DNA of 64,000 nucleotides, taken from assembly GCF_000155595.1 (NCBI RefSeq), contig NZ_DS989904.1:2202312-2266311 (forward strand), read 5' to 3'. The notes under the pieces were generated by a model. The model saw only the letters and a list, made by a program, of their open reading frames with translations, was not told where the DNA came from and made no database searches. The translations under genes and the position numbers were made by a program. The stretch is from Synechococcus sp. PCC 7335 (lineage in GTDB: Bacteria; Cyanobacteriota; Cyanobacteriia; Phormidesmidales; Phormidesmidaceae). Position 1 is the stretch's first letter. Each line of letters begins with the position of its first letter. Shown one piece after another: positions 1-9,492 of this stretch.

Positions 1-596
1 TTCGTACATCAATGCTCCGCAGAGATTAAGGCGATGAGTGACTTATCTGTACCAGCTCTAATGCGGTGAAGCTCGTGAATCAACTGCCTGCTGAGCAGAA
101 GATTATCTTTGCGCCAGATCGCAACTTGGGCCGATATGTGATGAAGCAGACGGGCCGCGATATGGTGCTTTGGCAGGGAAGCTGCATCGTGCATGAGACC
201 TTCTCCGAAAAGAAAATGCTGCAGCTGAAGATGACGCACCCTGATGCTGAGATTATTGCCCATCCTGAGTGCGAGCAAACGGTACTAAGACATGCTAATT
301 TTATTGGCTCTACGACAGCCCTGCTAAGCTATGTCCAGCAGAGTGAGAACGGGCGGTTCATCGTAGCGACTGAGCCTGGAATTATTCACCAAATGGAAAA
401 GCGAATGCCTAGAAAGCATTTCATTCCAGCGCCTCCTGAGGCAAACTGCGCCTGCAATGAGTGTCCGTATATGCGGCTAAATACGTTAGAGAAGCTATAC
501 CTCGCGATGAAGAGTAAAACCCCCGAAGTGACAATTCCACTGGAAATTCAAGCGGATGCGTTAGCACCAATTAAGCGGATGTTAGAGATGAGCTAA
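1..596 (+). CDS. nadA: Quinolinate synthase NadA, 3' part (5' truncated, two apparent frameshifts)
   Basis: Quinolinate synthase condenses iminoaspartate with dihydroxyacetone phosphate in de novo NAD synthesis and carries a [4Fe-4S] cluster. From position 66 the frame is open for 176 codons and shows the family landmarks: the motif [11 protein letters not shown], a cysteine in [15 protein letters not shown], and the cysteines of [20 protein letters not shown]. Before 66 the homology continues but jumps frame twice. Positions 2-13 read SYIN, 13-48 read [12 protein letters not shown], and 48 onward reads [10 protein letters not shown]. Each jump looks like one missing T. The GTG at 66 is therefore not a true start; the gene begins outside the window. 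Loss of nadA is usually not tolerated, so sequencing error is more likely than decay. The family assignment is secure. Confidence 0.93.
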
Positions 597-633
597 TACA
601 CCAAACGTCCTATGTAGAGTAATTCCTGTACGC

Positions 634-1113
634 TTATGTAGTTAACTGTTCTCGAAGCCTGAAAGCAAGCATATCGATGACGTTCTTACCACTTTGGTCA
701 CGCGCTTTACTAGCTGCTGCTTCCGCTCTTTTGACGACAGAGTCAGGTAGATCTAGCAGCTCGACAAGCTTTTTGTAGGCTTCGCTTTCTTCTTCATTCA
801 CATAGGCTTCGCTTGGAGTGCGAGCGCTAGCATAGATGACTTCGTAGGAGAGCCGAAGAGCGAGTTCTTTTTCTTCAGCGGTGGTGAGCTTGGCGATGGT
901 CTCTTCGAGAGGAATATCCTGAACAAAGTAGTCTTTAAGCTGAGTTTGTAAATAGTCTTGCTGCTTTGGGTCGGTAGCAAATAGCTGGCTAAAACGGGTG
1001 AGCATCACTTCTACTTCCTTTTGCTCTAGCGTGCTATCAGACCACGCCATCGACAAAACAACTCGCAGCATGTTCATCTGACGAGGGGAAATGGGGGGTG
1101 GGGTGATATTCAT
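634..1113 (-). CDS. TerB-like (tellurite resistance family) protein
   Basis: A 159-residue soluble protein of the TerB-like helical fold. Visible support is the motif LRVVLSMAWSDSTLEQKEV near residues 16-34, typical of TerB-like proteins (an alanine/tryptophan-rich helix, an acidic turn, then a charged helix), a second helical block, and a lysine/alanine-rich end. There is no signal peptide or membrane segment. TerB-like domains are thought to sense or bind metal and membranes, but stand-alone cyanobacterial members have no proven role, and tellurite resistance should not be assumed. It converges on nadA with a 37-base gap. The start has an ATG and no clear alternative. Confidence 0.75.
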   Translation of the reverse strand: MNITPPPISPRQMNMLRVVLSMAWSDSTLEQKEVEVMLTRFSQLFATDPKQQDYLQTQLKDYFVQDIPLEETIAKLTTAEEKELALRLSYEVIYASARTPSEAYVNEEESEAYKKLVELLDLPDSVVKRAEAAASKARDQSGKNVIDMLAFRLREQLTT

Positions 1114-1411
1114 AAGCTTCCTCGCCTGGAGTCAGTATGGTTGATCTCACTCAACTGTAGAAAGTGAAGTGAAAAAGTGAGTAACTACCCTACAAAATTT
1201 AACGCTCTAGCCGAGTTTAGAATGCTTTCTAAGGTTTTCGTTGTTTAAGAGGCGGATGGCCTGTCGAGACCTTTGCTTTCATCCAGTTGGTTTCTATGGC
1301 CAAAAGGTGATCTCGCGCGATATGCAAGCAGGGTTTACAGCTTCAAGTATGGCTTGATCTAATCGCGGATTGATCATGGAGTTTAGATGAACGATGGCCG
1401 ATACGTCTGAT

Positions 1412-2287
1412 TTACTGAGCAGGCGGAAGCGGCGGTGTGGGCGGTGGACTTTGGAACTGAGCTGCTCCTCCGGCGGCGATTGAAACCAGCAGACAGGCAA
1501 TGAGCGATCGCGCTGATAGTCTCTCGCCTAAGATCAAGAAGCCAGCTACAACGCCCGCTATTGGTTCTAAGCTGAGCATGACACCAAATACTTTGATAGG
1601 GAGCGATCGCAGCGCCATCATTTCTAGTGAATAAGGCAGCATACTAGAAAGCAGGGCCACACCAGCGCCTAGCCCCAACAAACGAGGATTGAGCAAAGCG
1701 CTGCCAGTCGTGATCACTCCTATAGGTAGCAGCATTACAGTACCTACTAACAATCCCCAAGTCAGCCCCTCTATGCCAGGAAAAATACGACCTACTTTGA
1801 CAGCCAGCACGATGTAAAGGGCCCAGCAGAACCCTGCTGATAGGGCAAAGACCATACCCAGTGGATCCAAATCTGCTCCTGTAATTGGAGTTAATAGAAC
1901 AATACCAATCAAAGCTAGCACTGCCCAAAGGCCATCTAGCCACTGTTGGGACTTGAGTACAGCCAGCCCTAATGGCCCGGTAAATTCTAGGGAAATCGCA
2001 ATTCCTAGAGGAATTCGGTCGATTGAGGCATAGAACAGCGAGTTCATTAGCGTCAGTACGATTCCATAGGTCAAGATGGCGCTGAAATTTTGACGAACTG
2101 TTGTATCAAACCGAGGTCGGCCAACCGCGAAGAGAATTAATGCGGCGAACCCAACCCGCAAGAAGACGACCCCCCAAGGGCCGAGATCGTCAAACAGAGA
2201 TTTCGCTAGGGCAGAGCCAAATTGAACAGACAAGATAGAAAGTAGCAGCAGTCCAATTGGAGAAGGACTCTTGAGGGAACGGTTCAT
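1412..2287 (-). CDS. EamA/RhtA-type drug-metabolite transporter
   Basis: A 291-residue polytopic inner membrane protein with about ten hydrophobic segments and the internal duplication of the EamA superfamily. It looks closest to the RhtA threonine/homoserine exporter group: the N-terminal stretch ends in GPWGVVFLRVGFAALIL and the second half contains the conserved LEPIAGVVAGFLILGERLS turn near residue 250. The likely activity is efflux of an amino acid or small metabolite by proton exchange; the substrate cannot be read from sequence. The tail is proline-rich (SPPPTPPLPPAQ). It appears monocistronic. Upstream lies a 300-base gap, downstream a gap of similar size before the TerB-like gene. 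Confidence 0.85.
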   Translation of the reverse strand: MNRSLKSPSPIGLLLLSILSVQFGSALAKSLFDDLGPWGVVFLRVGFAALILFAVGRPRFDTTVRQNFSAILTYGIVLTLMNSLFYASIDRIPLGIAISLEFTGPLGLAVLKSQQWLDGLWAVLALIGIVLLTPITGADLDPLGMVFALSAGFCWALYIVLAVKVGRIFPGIEGLTWGLLVGTVMLLPIGVITTGSALLNPRLLGLGAGVALLSSMLPYSLEMMALRSLPIKVFGVMLSLEPIAGVVAGFLILGERLSARSLIACLLVSIAAGGAAQFQSPPPTPPLPPAQ

Positions 2288-2588
2288 GGAAACGGGTCCA
2301 AGGTAGTCTTTCTACTTTAGTTGTCCTTCGTGTTCTAGCCGTCGCCAATTTGATGTCGATAATCTGACATTAGCTATTTGACACTGACGAAACGGGACTG
2401 GGCGATCGCCCGTAGCCGATCTATGTCTTCCTGCCTAGATACTGATAACGGCACAGTTGATTTGATGGTGTGTTCAATCAGGTCCGTATCGATTGGGCCT
2501 CTTCGGCATCTGGCAAATCGACAAAGGATATTTCGTCGAATCAGCCCCTTCGTCGCAGTTCAGGTGGCAGCCTAGACAGAAAGATTAT
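2288..2588. other. Intergenic region without a convincing gene
   Basis: About 300 bases between the EamA gene and the AI-2E permease. A 65-codon open frame (2378-2575, plus strand) is present but has no ribosome binding site, arginine/serine-rich composition and no recognisable motif, so it is not called. The leader and promoter of the leftward EamA gene should lie at the left end. No hairpin or repeat stands out. Confidence 0.5.
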
Positions 2589-3701
2589 CTACAGCATTCC
2601 CGTCGAACGACTTTTCAGGGCGTCAGGAGATTGAGCAGCGTGAGTTGTTTTAGATTCTAGGACTGGCGGTGCAATCTGCCAGTTGTTGAGAAAGTCGATA
2701 ATCAGCACTTCGTGAATCCAGGTTTTGACAACGACGGTCAGTGGCAGCGCTAGTAGCAGCCCTAGCACGCCAAAAACGCTAGCAAAAAAGATTTGAGCGA
2801 TCAGGGTGAACGCAGGCAGCATTGAAACCTGGTGAGCCATGATTGTAGGCGTGAGCCAGTAGGATTCGATCTGCTGAATGATGATATAGAGCGCGATCAC
2901 AGCAACGACCTTCCAGGGATCGTTTGAAATGAGTGCGACAACCACCGGAAAGACCATGCTAAGGGTGGGCCCTAGGTTAGGAATGAAGTTGAGTATGCCT
3001 GCAATTAGGGCATGGGCAAAGGCCAGATCTATCTTTAGTACAAGTAGTCCAATGAAGCTGATACTGAAGACGAATAGGGAACTGATCAAGATACCGCCTA
3101 GCCAGTTGCCTAACACGAGTTCGCATTTATAGAAGATCTCTTCAGCTCTTGGCCGATAGAAAGCGGGAAAAACTAGCAGCACTACCTGAAGATAGGCGGC
3201 TGGGTTTGCTAGTATCATCAGCGATAGAACTGAGACGAATAGGGTCTGAAGCAGTATCTGGAGTGAGGAGTTGAAGATAGAAAAGAAGTTGCCGAAGACA
3301 TCAATAGCGGCTGAGTCAGGGGCAGTTAACCAGGCAAGAAACTCACTCAGCTCAGGTAGCCGAATACGCTCTGGCATATTGGCCTGCAAGTCTAGAATGC
3401 GAGCTGGCAGGGTTTGAGAGAATCGCACCAGTAGAACGGCCAACAGCCTAAACTGCTCAATAAAGGGGGGAACAATACCAACGACAAAGACCAAGGCAAC
3501 GATGGCTGCGATCACTAAGGTAATAGGGATGGCGGCGCGGCGGGTGATCTTCAGGGTGGTTTTGATCTTTTGGGTGATGCTGTTGAGTGCGATCGCTATT
3601 ACAACTGCGGCGAATGAAAGCAGTAGCAGCGGCCTAATTTGCCACAGGATGTAGCCCGCTGCTATAAGGCACAGCAGACTGATCCAGTCACCTAGCTTCA
3701 T
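2589..3701 (-). CDS. AI-2E family transporter (PerM/YdiK-type permease)
   Basis: A 370-residue membrane protein of the AI-2E transporter family. Two hydrophobic segments fill residues 8-45, a third lies at 60-85, then comes a soluble loop to about residue 150 and a C-terminal block of four or five membrane helices. The family signature is the loop ILNFIPNLGPTLSMVFPVVV near residue 240, followed by IQQIESYWLTP. Family members were named for autoinducer-2 export but have also been linked to sodium/proton antiport, so the substrate is open. The C-terminal 25 residues are hydrophilic. No partner gene is adjacent; recJ is divergent. Confidence 0.88.
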   Translation of the reverse strand: MKLGDWISLLCLIAAGYILWQIRPLLLLSFAAVVIAIALNSITQKIKTTLKITRRAAIPITLVIAAIVALVFVVGIVPPFIEQFRLLAVLLVRFSQTLPARILDLQANMPERIRLPELSEFLAWLTAPDSAAIDVFGNFFSIFNSSLQILLQTLFVSVLSLMILANPAAYLQVVLLVFPAFYRPRAEEIFYKCELVLGNWLGGILISSLFVFSISFIGLLVLKIDLAFAHALIAGILNFIPNLGPTLSMVFPVVVALISNDPWKVVAVIALYIIIQQIESYWLTPTIMAHQVSMLPAFTLIAQIFFASVFGVLGLLLALPLTVVVKTWIHEVLIIDFLNNWQIAPPVLESKTTHAAQSPDALKSRSTGML

Positions 3702-3958
3702 AGAGGCATTCTCAAGATTGAATCGGTGTTGAATGGGCCTATTGTATCTAAGGGGTTGGGGCTAGATGGGGGCTTCTTGAAAAAAATGTTTCAAGCAGGA
3801 AAATGTTTAGAGCAGGCATTTTTACTCTACTCAACCTACCGCCTAGCTAGACAGGTAGATGCCAGATAGATAGGCCTATAGAGGTAGGCTCATAGAGGTG
3901 GACGAAAGTGCTAGCTTTGCTAAAAAGTAGTGGGTGGCAAAATGGTGCCTAAGAAGAG

Positions 3959-6418
3959 ATGCCTGTGATAGACAGCTCTACAGTGGATTGGCGGATAGCT
4001 GATACAGGAACACTCGCGCCCGACTGGATTGAAACGGTTGCACAGATTACAGGACTGACTCGGCCAGAGAAGGGAGCAAGGCTGCTATGGGCGCGAGGAA
4101 TCCGCACGGCTGAGGCGCTGCGAGGATTCTGTTGGCCATCTGCCTATACTCCCGCGAGTCCATTTGCTTTTGGAGAGGAGATGACCAAGGCGGTAGCGCG
4201 GTTGATGCTGGCACGCGATCGCGTTGAAAAAGTGGCTATTTGGGGTGATTTTGACGCGGATGGGATTACTTCAACAGCCGTACTCTGGGATGGGCTAAAA
4301 CAGTTTTTCGATGAACCAGGACAGCTCACGTATTTTATTCCCAACCGGCTAAAAGAATCTCATGGTTTGTCGATAGTGGGAATTGACCAATTGGCCGCTC
4401 AAGATGTGACGTTGATAGTGACTTGCGACACTGGCAGCACCAACCCGGATGAGATTGACTATGCGCACTCGTTAGGGCTCGAGGTGATCGTGAGCGATCA
4501 CCATACGCTACCTGCTGTTCGACCCAACGTGGTGGCGATTGTGAATCCTCGGGCGCTGCCTTCTGATCATCCAATGGCTAACCTTTCTGGGGTGGCAATG
4601 GCTTACAAGCTGGTAGAAGCGCTATATGAAAGGCTACCTGATGTACCGACTAGACCGTTAAGTGAGCTGACTGATTTGGTTGCGATTGGTTTGATTGCTG
4701 ATTTAGTAGAGCTGACAGGAGACTGCCGGTACCTGGCGCAAGTTGGGATCGAACAGCTGCAAACTCACTTGAAGAGCGCCTATCCGATCAGGCCAGGCGT
4801 GGCACAGCTATTGAAGCTGTGTCGGCGGGCGGGCGATCGCCCCACAGACATTTCGTTTGGAATTGGACCGCGGATCAACGCCGTCAGTCGGATCTATGGA
4901 GAAGCTAGCTTCTGTGTAGAGTTACTGACCAGCCAAGATAGCGATCGCTGTCAAGATTTGGCTGAAAAGACAGAGCTGGCGAATACTCGTCGAAAGGCGC
5001 TGCAGAACGACGTGCTAAAGCAGGCTACCCACCAGCTCGAAACTCGTGATCTCTCAACGACAGGTGTGATTGTACTATGTGATCCGCAGTGGCCAGTAGG
5101 TGTGCTAGGTCTAGTCGCAGCTCAAGTCGCGCAGCAATATGGCAGGCCGACTATTTTGCTGACCCAAGATACCCCAGCTGACGATGGCGATGATGTGCTT
5201 GTGCGGGGTTCGGCGCGTTCGGTTAATCAGATTGATCTCTACGACCTCGTCAGTTCTCAGGCCCATTTGCTGACTGGATTTGGCGGGCATCCCTATGCTG
5301 CTGGGCTGAGTTTACCTGCTAAAGACTTGCCCATGTTTCAGGCAGCGATCAATCAGCAATACCGTCAAAAAATGGGCGCAGAGCTGAGTTCACCAGTAGT
5401 ACAGGTTGACCTTAGCGTGACAGTCGCCGAGCTAGGTCAAGACTTATTTCAAGAGCTGAAGCTGCTAGAGCCCTGTGGCATGGGAAACCCAGTGCCAAAG
5501 CTGCTGATTCAGAACTGCTGGTTTGAAAATGTTTGGCATCAAAAGCTGAAGGATCGCACTGGAGGAAAAGTTGGCTATATCAAGACCAGCTTTGAGCTAT
5601 GTGACGAAAGTGGCAATCACAAAAGCAGCTCAAAGTTCCCCGGGCTGTGGTGGGGCCACTATAAAGAAGATGTACCACCGGGCCGGTGGGATGTCGTGGC
5701 AGAGCTAGACTACAATAGCCATCCGAAGAGCCGCCGGTATGAAGTACGGTTAATTGATATTCGTCCAGCACAGGTGGCTTCATCTACTGCCGAGGCTAAA
5801 CGTCTTAATTCCTTAGCACGACAAGGCGCTGTCGATAGACCGGAAAGCTGGCTGATAGATCATCGAACAGCGGCGATGTCGACTCAGAATGACTTGGCTG
5901 CCAGTACCCCTGACAGTAATGCTGGGAGCGGGGCGACAAGCAACGACACGGAAGAGAGTCTAAAAATCGATCGCTGTCCAACGCTCTGGACAGATTTTCA
6001 GCTATGGCAGCATCAGGCTCAGCAAAGCCATAAATCACTAGCGCTAGCATACGCTTTCCCAACAGAAAATAATCCGGTTGACACATGGACGACGCTGCTG
6101 GGGCTAGCAAAGTTTTTGAGCCGGACGGAGCAACCGGTCACTAGAGAGCGGTTGGCTGAAAGATTAGGGATTTGCGATCGCACTTTAGAACTTGGACTGA
6201 TAGCACTGGCCAAAACAGGGTTTGCAGTCAGTGCTTCAGCAATCGATATTCGGCTGAGCTTCGACGAGAAATTCAAATCCGTGAATAGTGAGACTGACCG
6301 GCTTACGGCCTTGGGCCGATTCCTGGCTGCGGTGCAGGAAGAGGGCTTTCGCCGACAGTACTTTTATCAGGCCCCAGTCTCAGCACTGCAATCGACACTG
6401 CTCAGTCAGGCGATATAA
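3959..6418 (+). CDS. recJ: Single-stranded-DNA-specific exonuclease RecJ
   Basis: RecJ degrades single-stranded DNA 5' to 3' in RecF-pathway recombination, mismatch repair and base excision repair. All key motifs are visible: DFDADG at residues 97-102, the DHH triad at 180-182 (VSDHHTLP), and the DHHA1 motif with GGH at 442-444 (TGFGGHPYAAGL). An OB-like domain follows, with LLEPCGMGNP near 500. The protein has 819 residues, longer than the enterobacterial enzyme (about 577). The extra 200 C-terminal residues include a low-complexity linker near 640-665 and a winged-helix-like end, a known type of cyanobacterial extension. ATG 3959 is preceded by AAGAAGAG. The gene is divergent from the AI-2E permease and appears monocistronic. 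Confidence 0.95.
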   Translation: MPVIDSSTVDWRIADTGTLAPDWIETVAQITGLTRPEKGARLLWARGIRTAEALRGFCWPSAYTPASPFAFGEEMTKAVARLMLARDRVEKVAIWGDFDADGITSTAVLWDGLKQFFDEPGQLTYFIPNRLKESHGLSIVGIDQLAAQDVTLIVTCDTGSTNPDEIDYAHSLGLEVIVSDHHTLPAVRPNVVAIVNPRALPSDHPMANLSGVAMAYKLVEALYERLPDVPTRPLSELTDLVAIGLIADLVELTGDCRYLAQVGIEQLQTHLKSAYPIRPGVAQLLKLCRRAGDRPTDISFGIGPRINAVSRIYGEASFCVELLTSQDSDRCQDLAEKTELANTRRKALQNDVLKQATHQLETRDLSTTGVIVLCDPQWPVGVLGLVAAQVAQQYGRPTILLTQDTPADDGDDVLVRGSARSVNQIDLYDLVSSQAHLLTGFGGHPYAAGLSLPAKDLPMFQAAINQQYRQKMGAELSSPVVQVDLSVTVAELGQDLFQELKLLEPCGMGNPVPKLLIQNCWFENVWHQKLKDRTGGKVGYIKTSFELCDESGNHKSSSKFPGLWWGHYKEDVPPGRWDVVAELDYNSHPKSRRYEVRLIDIRPAQVASSTAEAKRLNSLARQGAVDRPESWLIDHRTAAMSTQNDLAASTPDSNAGSGATSNDTEESLKIDRCPTLWTDFQLWQHQAQQSHKSLALAYAFPTENNPVDTWTTLLGLAKFLSRTEQPVTRERLAERLGICDRTLELGLIALAKTGFAVSASAIDIRLSFDEKFKSVNSETDRLTALGRFLAAVQEEGFRRQYFYQAPVSALQSTLLSQAI

Positions 6419-6467
6419 AGAATATTGAAGTATCTCTTGTGGAAGATTGACGCTTCCCGAAGAAAAA

Positions 6468-6485
6468 CTGTATATTTGTATACAG
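6468..6485. promoter_or_regulatory. Perfect palindrome containing GTA-N8-TAC (NtcA-like)
   Basis: CTGTATA-TTTG-TATACAG is a perfect 7+7 inverted repeat, 50 bases after the recJ stop. Its core (6470-6483) matches the NtcA consensus GTAN8TAC exactly. No convincing -10 box of the TAN3T type sits 20-24 bases downstream, and the next start codon is 230 bases away, so a hairpin function is an equal alternative. Confidence 0.35.
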
Positions 6486-6512
6486 AAACAAGCACCGTTC
6501 ATCTTTCTAAGT

Positions 6513-6540
6513 CTGAGTGCTTCTAAGTCTAAGCACTTAG
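6513..6540 (+). other. Stem-loop downstream of recJ
   Basis: CTGAGTGCTT (6513-6522) pairs with AAGCACTTAG (6531-6540), ten pairs with one G-T wobble and an eight-base loop. No T-run follows, so it is not a classical terminator; it may stabilise the recJ mRNA end. The same stretch contains a diverged 16-base direct repeat starting TTCTAAGTCT (6505-6520 and 6521-6536). Confidence 0.45.
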
Positions 6541-6713
6541 TCCTAAATGCCCAGTCTCATCTGACATTCATATGCTTAAGCAAAGCTGTGCAGCATTAGT
6601 CGAGCTAGGCAGAAGCCAAGTGGCCTTAGGCTAGAGAAAGACGGAAGTAGGAGCCTATAGCTCCGAAGGAACGCGCCTCTCAAACCCATACAATCCCTTT
6701 GGAGGCGATTACC

Positions 6714-6890
6714 ATGCAACTCTCATATCGTGGTGTTAAGTACGACGCTCACAAATCCACTGTTCGTGTTGCCGACACTCGAGAAATCGGTCACTACCGT
6801 GGTGCTACCTATCATGTTCGCCGTGCATTCGGTGTTCCTGCCTGTCATTCTGAGGATGTACTCAAGTACCGTGGTGCGGTCGTTCGCTAG
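6714..6890 (+). CDS. DUF4278 domain small protein
   Basis: A 58-residue protein of the DUF4278 family, common in cyanobacteria and of unknown function. It has the two hallmark YRG motifs: YRGVKYD at residues 4-10 and HYRGATYHV in the middle, with a third YRG near the end (KYRGAVVR). ATG 6714 was chosen over the upstream TTG at 6699 because GGAGG (6701-6705) lies eight bases before it, a textbook ribosome binding site, and family members start MxLxYRG. It is basic, cytoplasmic and probably monocistronic. The codon use is unusually regular (CGT for arginine), which can go with high expression; that is inference. Confidence 0.85.
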   Translation: MQLSYRGVKYDAHKSTVRVADTREIGHYRGATYHVRRAFGVPACHSEDVLKYRGAVVR

Positions 6891-7052
6891 TGTTTGATGG
6901 TGTCTAGAAAAAGGTTGTCTGGTGAAGCTGCGGCTTGCTAGGCGATCTTCTTCTAGGAATACTGATGACGTTAGTGACCTATGAAGATGATTAGTAGATA
7001 AGGCGCAGCTTTTTTTAAAGGGCTACGCTTTTTTGTTGCTGTATCATGTGCC

Positions 7053-8444
7053 TTGGCAGTCAGAAATTGGGTGTATATGCTGCTGGGGTTTTGTCTAGGA
7101 TTGGCTGTTGGAATGGTCTTAGTGGTCGTTTTGCGGCGCCGCTATGATACTAGGCTAAGGCGCTTAATTGGTCGCTTAGAAGATCGTCAGCCCCTACCGA
7201 CTTTGAGATATGACACTCAGCTAGCGAGCGCTATTGAAGAACAAAAAGCCCAAATAGATTTACTGACTACGCAGACACAATCGTTTCGGTATCTGCTACA
7301 AAGGGCGCCAGTTGGCTACCTACAAGTAGATGAAGAAAATCGTTTGCTGTGGTGTAACCGCCGTGCGCAAGAATTTTTGGATATTGAACAAAGCGATTAT
7401 GGCCAGCCTAAGCTACTGTTGGCAATCGTCCGTTCTTATGAGCTAGATCAGCTAATTGATCGAACTCGTCAGGCCCAATCAGTCTGTGAGCTTATGTGGA
7501 CTTTTAACTCAATTTCAACTGATCCCTTCAACTATCTAGAGCGCCCTGCTTATCCCCTTAAGGGCTATGGCCTACCTTTGGAGGGTGGTCATGTCGGTGT
7601 GTTCTTAGAGAACCAGCAAGAGACTGTGATGCTGGCACAGCAACGTGATCGCTGGATCTCTGATGTAGCCCATGAGCTGAAAACGCCACTGACTTCTATC
7701 CGACTAGTTGCTGAGACGTTGCAGTCAAGAGTAGATGATAGCCTGGCCAGCTGGGTGGGGCGGCTGCTTAAAGAAGTGATTCGGCTAAGTAAGCTAGTTG
7801 ATGACGTTTTGAAGATAAGTAGCCTTGAGCAGCGCCGAACTCAACTAGAAGATGAAGTAGATACGGATCTAGTCCCTTTGATTTATTCAGCTTGGCAAAG
7901 CGTGGAACCTTTGGCGAAACTCAAGCAGCTAGACATAACCTACGAAGGACCTGAAGAACTCGTTGCCCATATCAATCCTAATTTGATGCATCGTGTTTTG
8001 TTCAATCTATTCAGCAATGCGGTGAAGTACAGTCCCACTGCTCAGACTATTCAGGTTAGGTTGAGCTTGACTAACGGTTCTGCCGTATCAGGATTTACTG
8101 AGTCAGGTATTTTGATCGAAGTTATCGATGCCGGGAGTGGACTGGCTGAAAAAGATTTGCCCTATGTATTTGAGCGGTTTTATAGAGCCGATCCCGCGCG
8201 TAGCCGAAAAGAGAGTTTGGCAAGCCATGAAGCTGAAAGTGAGTTAGACGAATCCCAGACGATAGAGATGACTGACTTTACAAGTAGTGGTACCGGTTTG
8301 GGGCTAGCGATTGTTAGGCAAATTGTGAGCGCACATCAAGGCCAGGTTCTTGCTCAAAATCATCCACAGACCGGAGGGGGATGGCTAAGCGTATGGCTAC
8401 CAGCTAAGCGATTGGTAAACTCTAAGGTAGAAGAAAGAGACTAG
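7053..8444 (+). CDS. PAS-domain sensor histidine kinase (SphS/PhoR-like)
   Basis: A 463-residue membrane-anchored sensor kinase. One hydrophobic helix spans residues 7-27, followed by a basic stretch, a coiled linker, a PAS domain from about 78 to 190 (LLQRAPVGYLQVDEENRLLW), the HisKA phosphoacceptor H207 in DVAHELKTPLTS, and an HATPase_c domain with the N box (FNLFSNAVKYS), G1 (DAGSGL) and G2 (GTGLGLAIV). The single anchor plus PAS without a periplasmic loop resembles SphS, the cyanobacterial phosphate-starvation sensor. No response regulator is adjacent. The start is TTG 7053; GTG 7071 and ATG 7077 are in-frame alternatives that would clip the helix. A stretch rich in acidic residues and serine lies between the N and G2 boxes. 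Confidence 0.85.
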   Translation: MAVRNWVYMLLGFCLGLAVGMVLVVVLRRRYDTRLRRLIGRLEDRQPLPTLRYDTQLASAIEEQKAQIDLLTTQTQSFRYLLQRAPVGYLQVDEENRLLWCNRRAQEFLDIEQSDYGQPKLLLAIVRSYELDQLIDRTRQAQSVCELMWTFNSISTDPFNYLERPAYPLKGYGLPLEGGHVGVFLENQQETVMLAQQRDRWISDVAHELKTPLTSIRLVAETLQSRVDDSLASWVGRLLKEVIRLSKLVDDVLKISSLEQRRTQLEDEVDTDLVPLIYSAWQSVEPLAKLKQLDITYEGPEELVAHINPNLMHRVLFNLFSNAVKYSPTAQTIQVRLSLTNGSAVSGFTESGILIEVIDAGSGLAEKDLPYVFERFYRADPARSRKESLASHEAESELDESQTIEMTDFTSSGTGLGLAIVRQIVSAHQGQVLAQNHPQTGGGWLSVWLPAKRLVNSKVEERD

Positions 8445-8581
8445 ATCTGGCGGTTGAGGCTATCACCCCTTGTTGATATCGATAGATAGCTGCTTAGATA
8501 AGGTTGTAGACAGTAATCGTTGTTTTTGGATAAGGCTTTTCTACGGAAAAACAAACCAAACGCAATGTTGATTTGTAATTT

Positions 8582-9319
8582 ATGGCCGAGAGGTTACAAA
8601 AACTCTTATCCCATCGAGGAATTGCCTCTAGGCGTAGAGCCGAAAAGTTGATCCTAAGTGGTAGAGTTACAGTCAATGGTGAAGTCGCTGAGCTTGGTCA
8701 GCGAGCAGATGTTAGCCATGACCAAATTTGTGTAGATGGTGTAGAGATAGGGGGTCCTCCTCAGGCTGCTTATTTTCTCCTTCATAAGCCTAGAGGTGTG
8801 GTCTCTACTTGCCATGATCCCCGCCAGCGAAAGACTGTCTTAGACCTATTGGATAGCGCCTTTCAACGTAGAGAGGGTATTCATCCGGTCGGTCGACTAG
8901 ATGCAGATTCAACGGGGGCATTGATACTCACAAACGATGGTGACTTTACCTATTTGCTCACTCACCCTAGACATCAAATGTCCAAGGTTTATCAGGTAAA
9001 AGTTAGAGGGATACCTTCACAAGATACGCTGCGCCAGTGGCGCGAAGGCGTAATCATAGATGGCCGCAAAACATTGCCAGCCAGGGTCAGCTTGCTGAAG
9101 TCTCACTCAGCTGATGGTACTCTATTGCAGATCGATTTGAAGGAAGGACGCAATCGGCAGATTAGAAGAGTTGCTGAAATGCTGGGCCATCCTGTGACGG
9201 CGTTGCACAGAACAAAAATTGGCTCATTATCCTTGGGAAATCTCGCTTGCGGTCGCTACCGTTCACTTACCGAGAAAGAGATTGCTTTGTTAAAGCGAGA
9301 AGCTGTTGTTGATCCCTAA
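8582..9319 (+). CDS. RNA pseudouridine synthase, RsuA/RluB/E/F family
   Basis: This 245-residue enzyme isomerises uridine to pseudouridine in ribosomal RNA. An S4 RNA-binding domain occupies residues 1-60 (RLQKLLSHRGIASRRRAEKL). The catalytic motif GRLDADSTGALILTNDG near residue 103 contains the invariant aspartate, and the family end signature GRNRQIRRVAEMLGHPV is near 188. It belongs to the RsuA/RluB/RluE/RluF branch, most like RluB, which acts on 23S rRNA; the exact site is not deducible. ATG 8582 gives the standard N-terminus. It follows the histidine kinase by 137 bases and precedes the RodZ-like gene, all on the plus strand. Confidence 0.92.
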   Translation: MAERLQKLLSHRGIASRRRAEKLILSGRVTVNGEVAELGQRADVSHDQICVDGVEIGGPPQAAYFLLHKPRGVVSTCHDPRQRKTVLDLLDSAFQRREGIHPVGRLDADSTGALILTNDGDFTYLLTHPRHQMSKVYQVKVRGIPSQDTLRQWREGVIIDGRKTLPARVSLLKSHSADGTLLQIDLKEGRNRQIRRVAEMLGHPVTALHRTKIGSLSLGNLACGRYRSLTEKEIALLKREAVVDP

Positions 9320-9492
9320 TAGCTAGACTAGAATAGCTAACTAAACTCAGCCAATGTCGCGCCTAGCGTTCTTTAGAAAGTTCTTTTGCCTCTAATTTTC
9401 CATCGCTGCTCAGCTACTGCTCATTGTTCTTTAAGCTATCCATTGCTATCTATCTACCACATCTTCTACTAGCCCTATGAAGCAAATAAACT

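Noticed and set aside
2378-2575. 65-codon plus-strand frame between EamA and AI-2E genes
   Set aside because: No ribosome binding site, odd Arg/Ser composition, no recognisable similarity.
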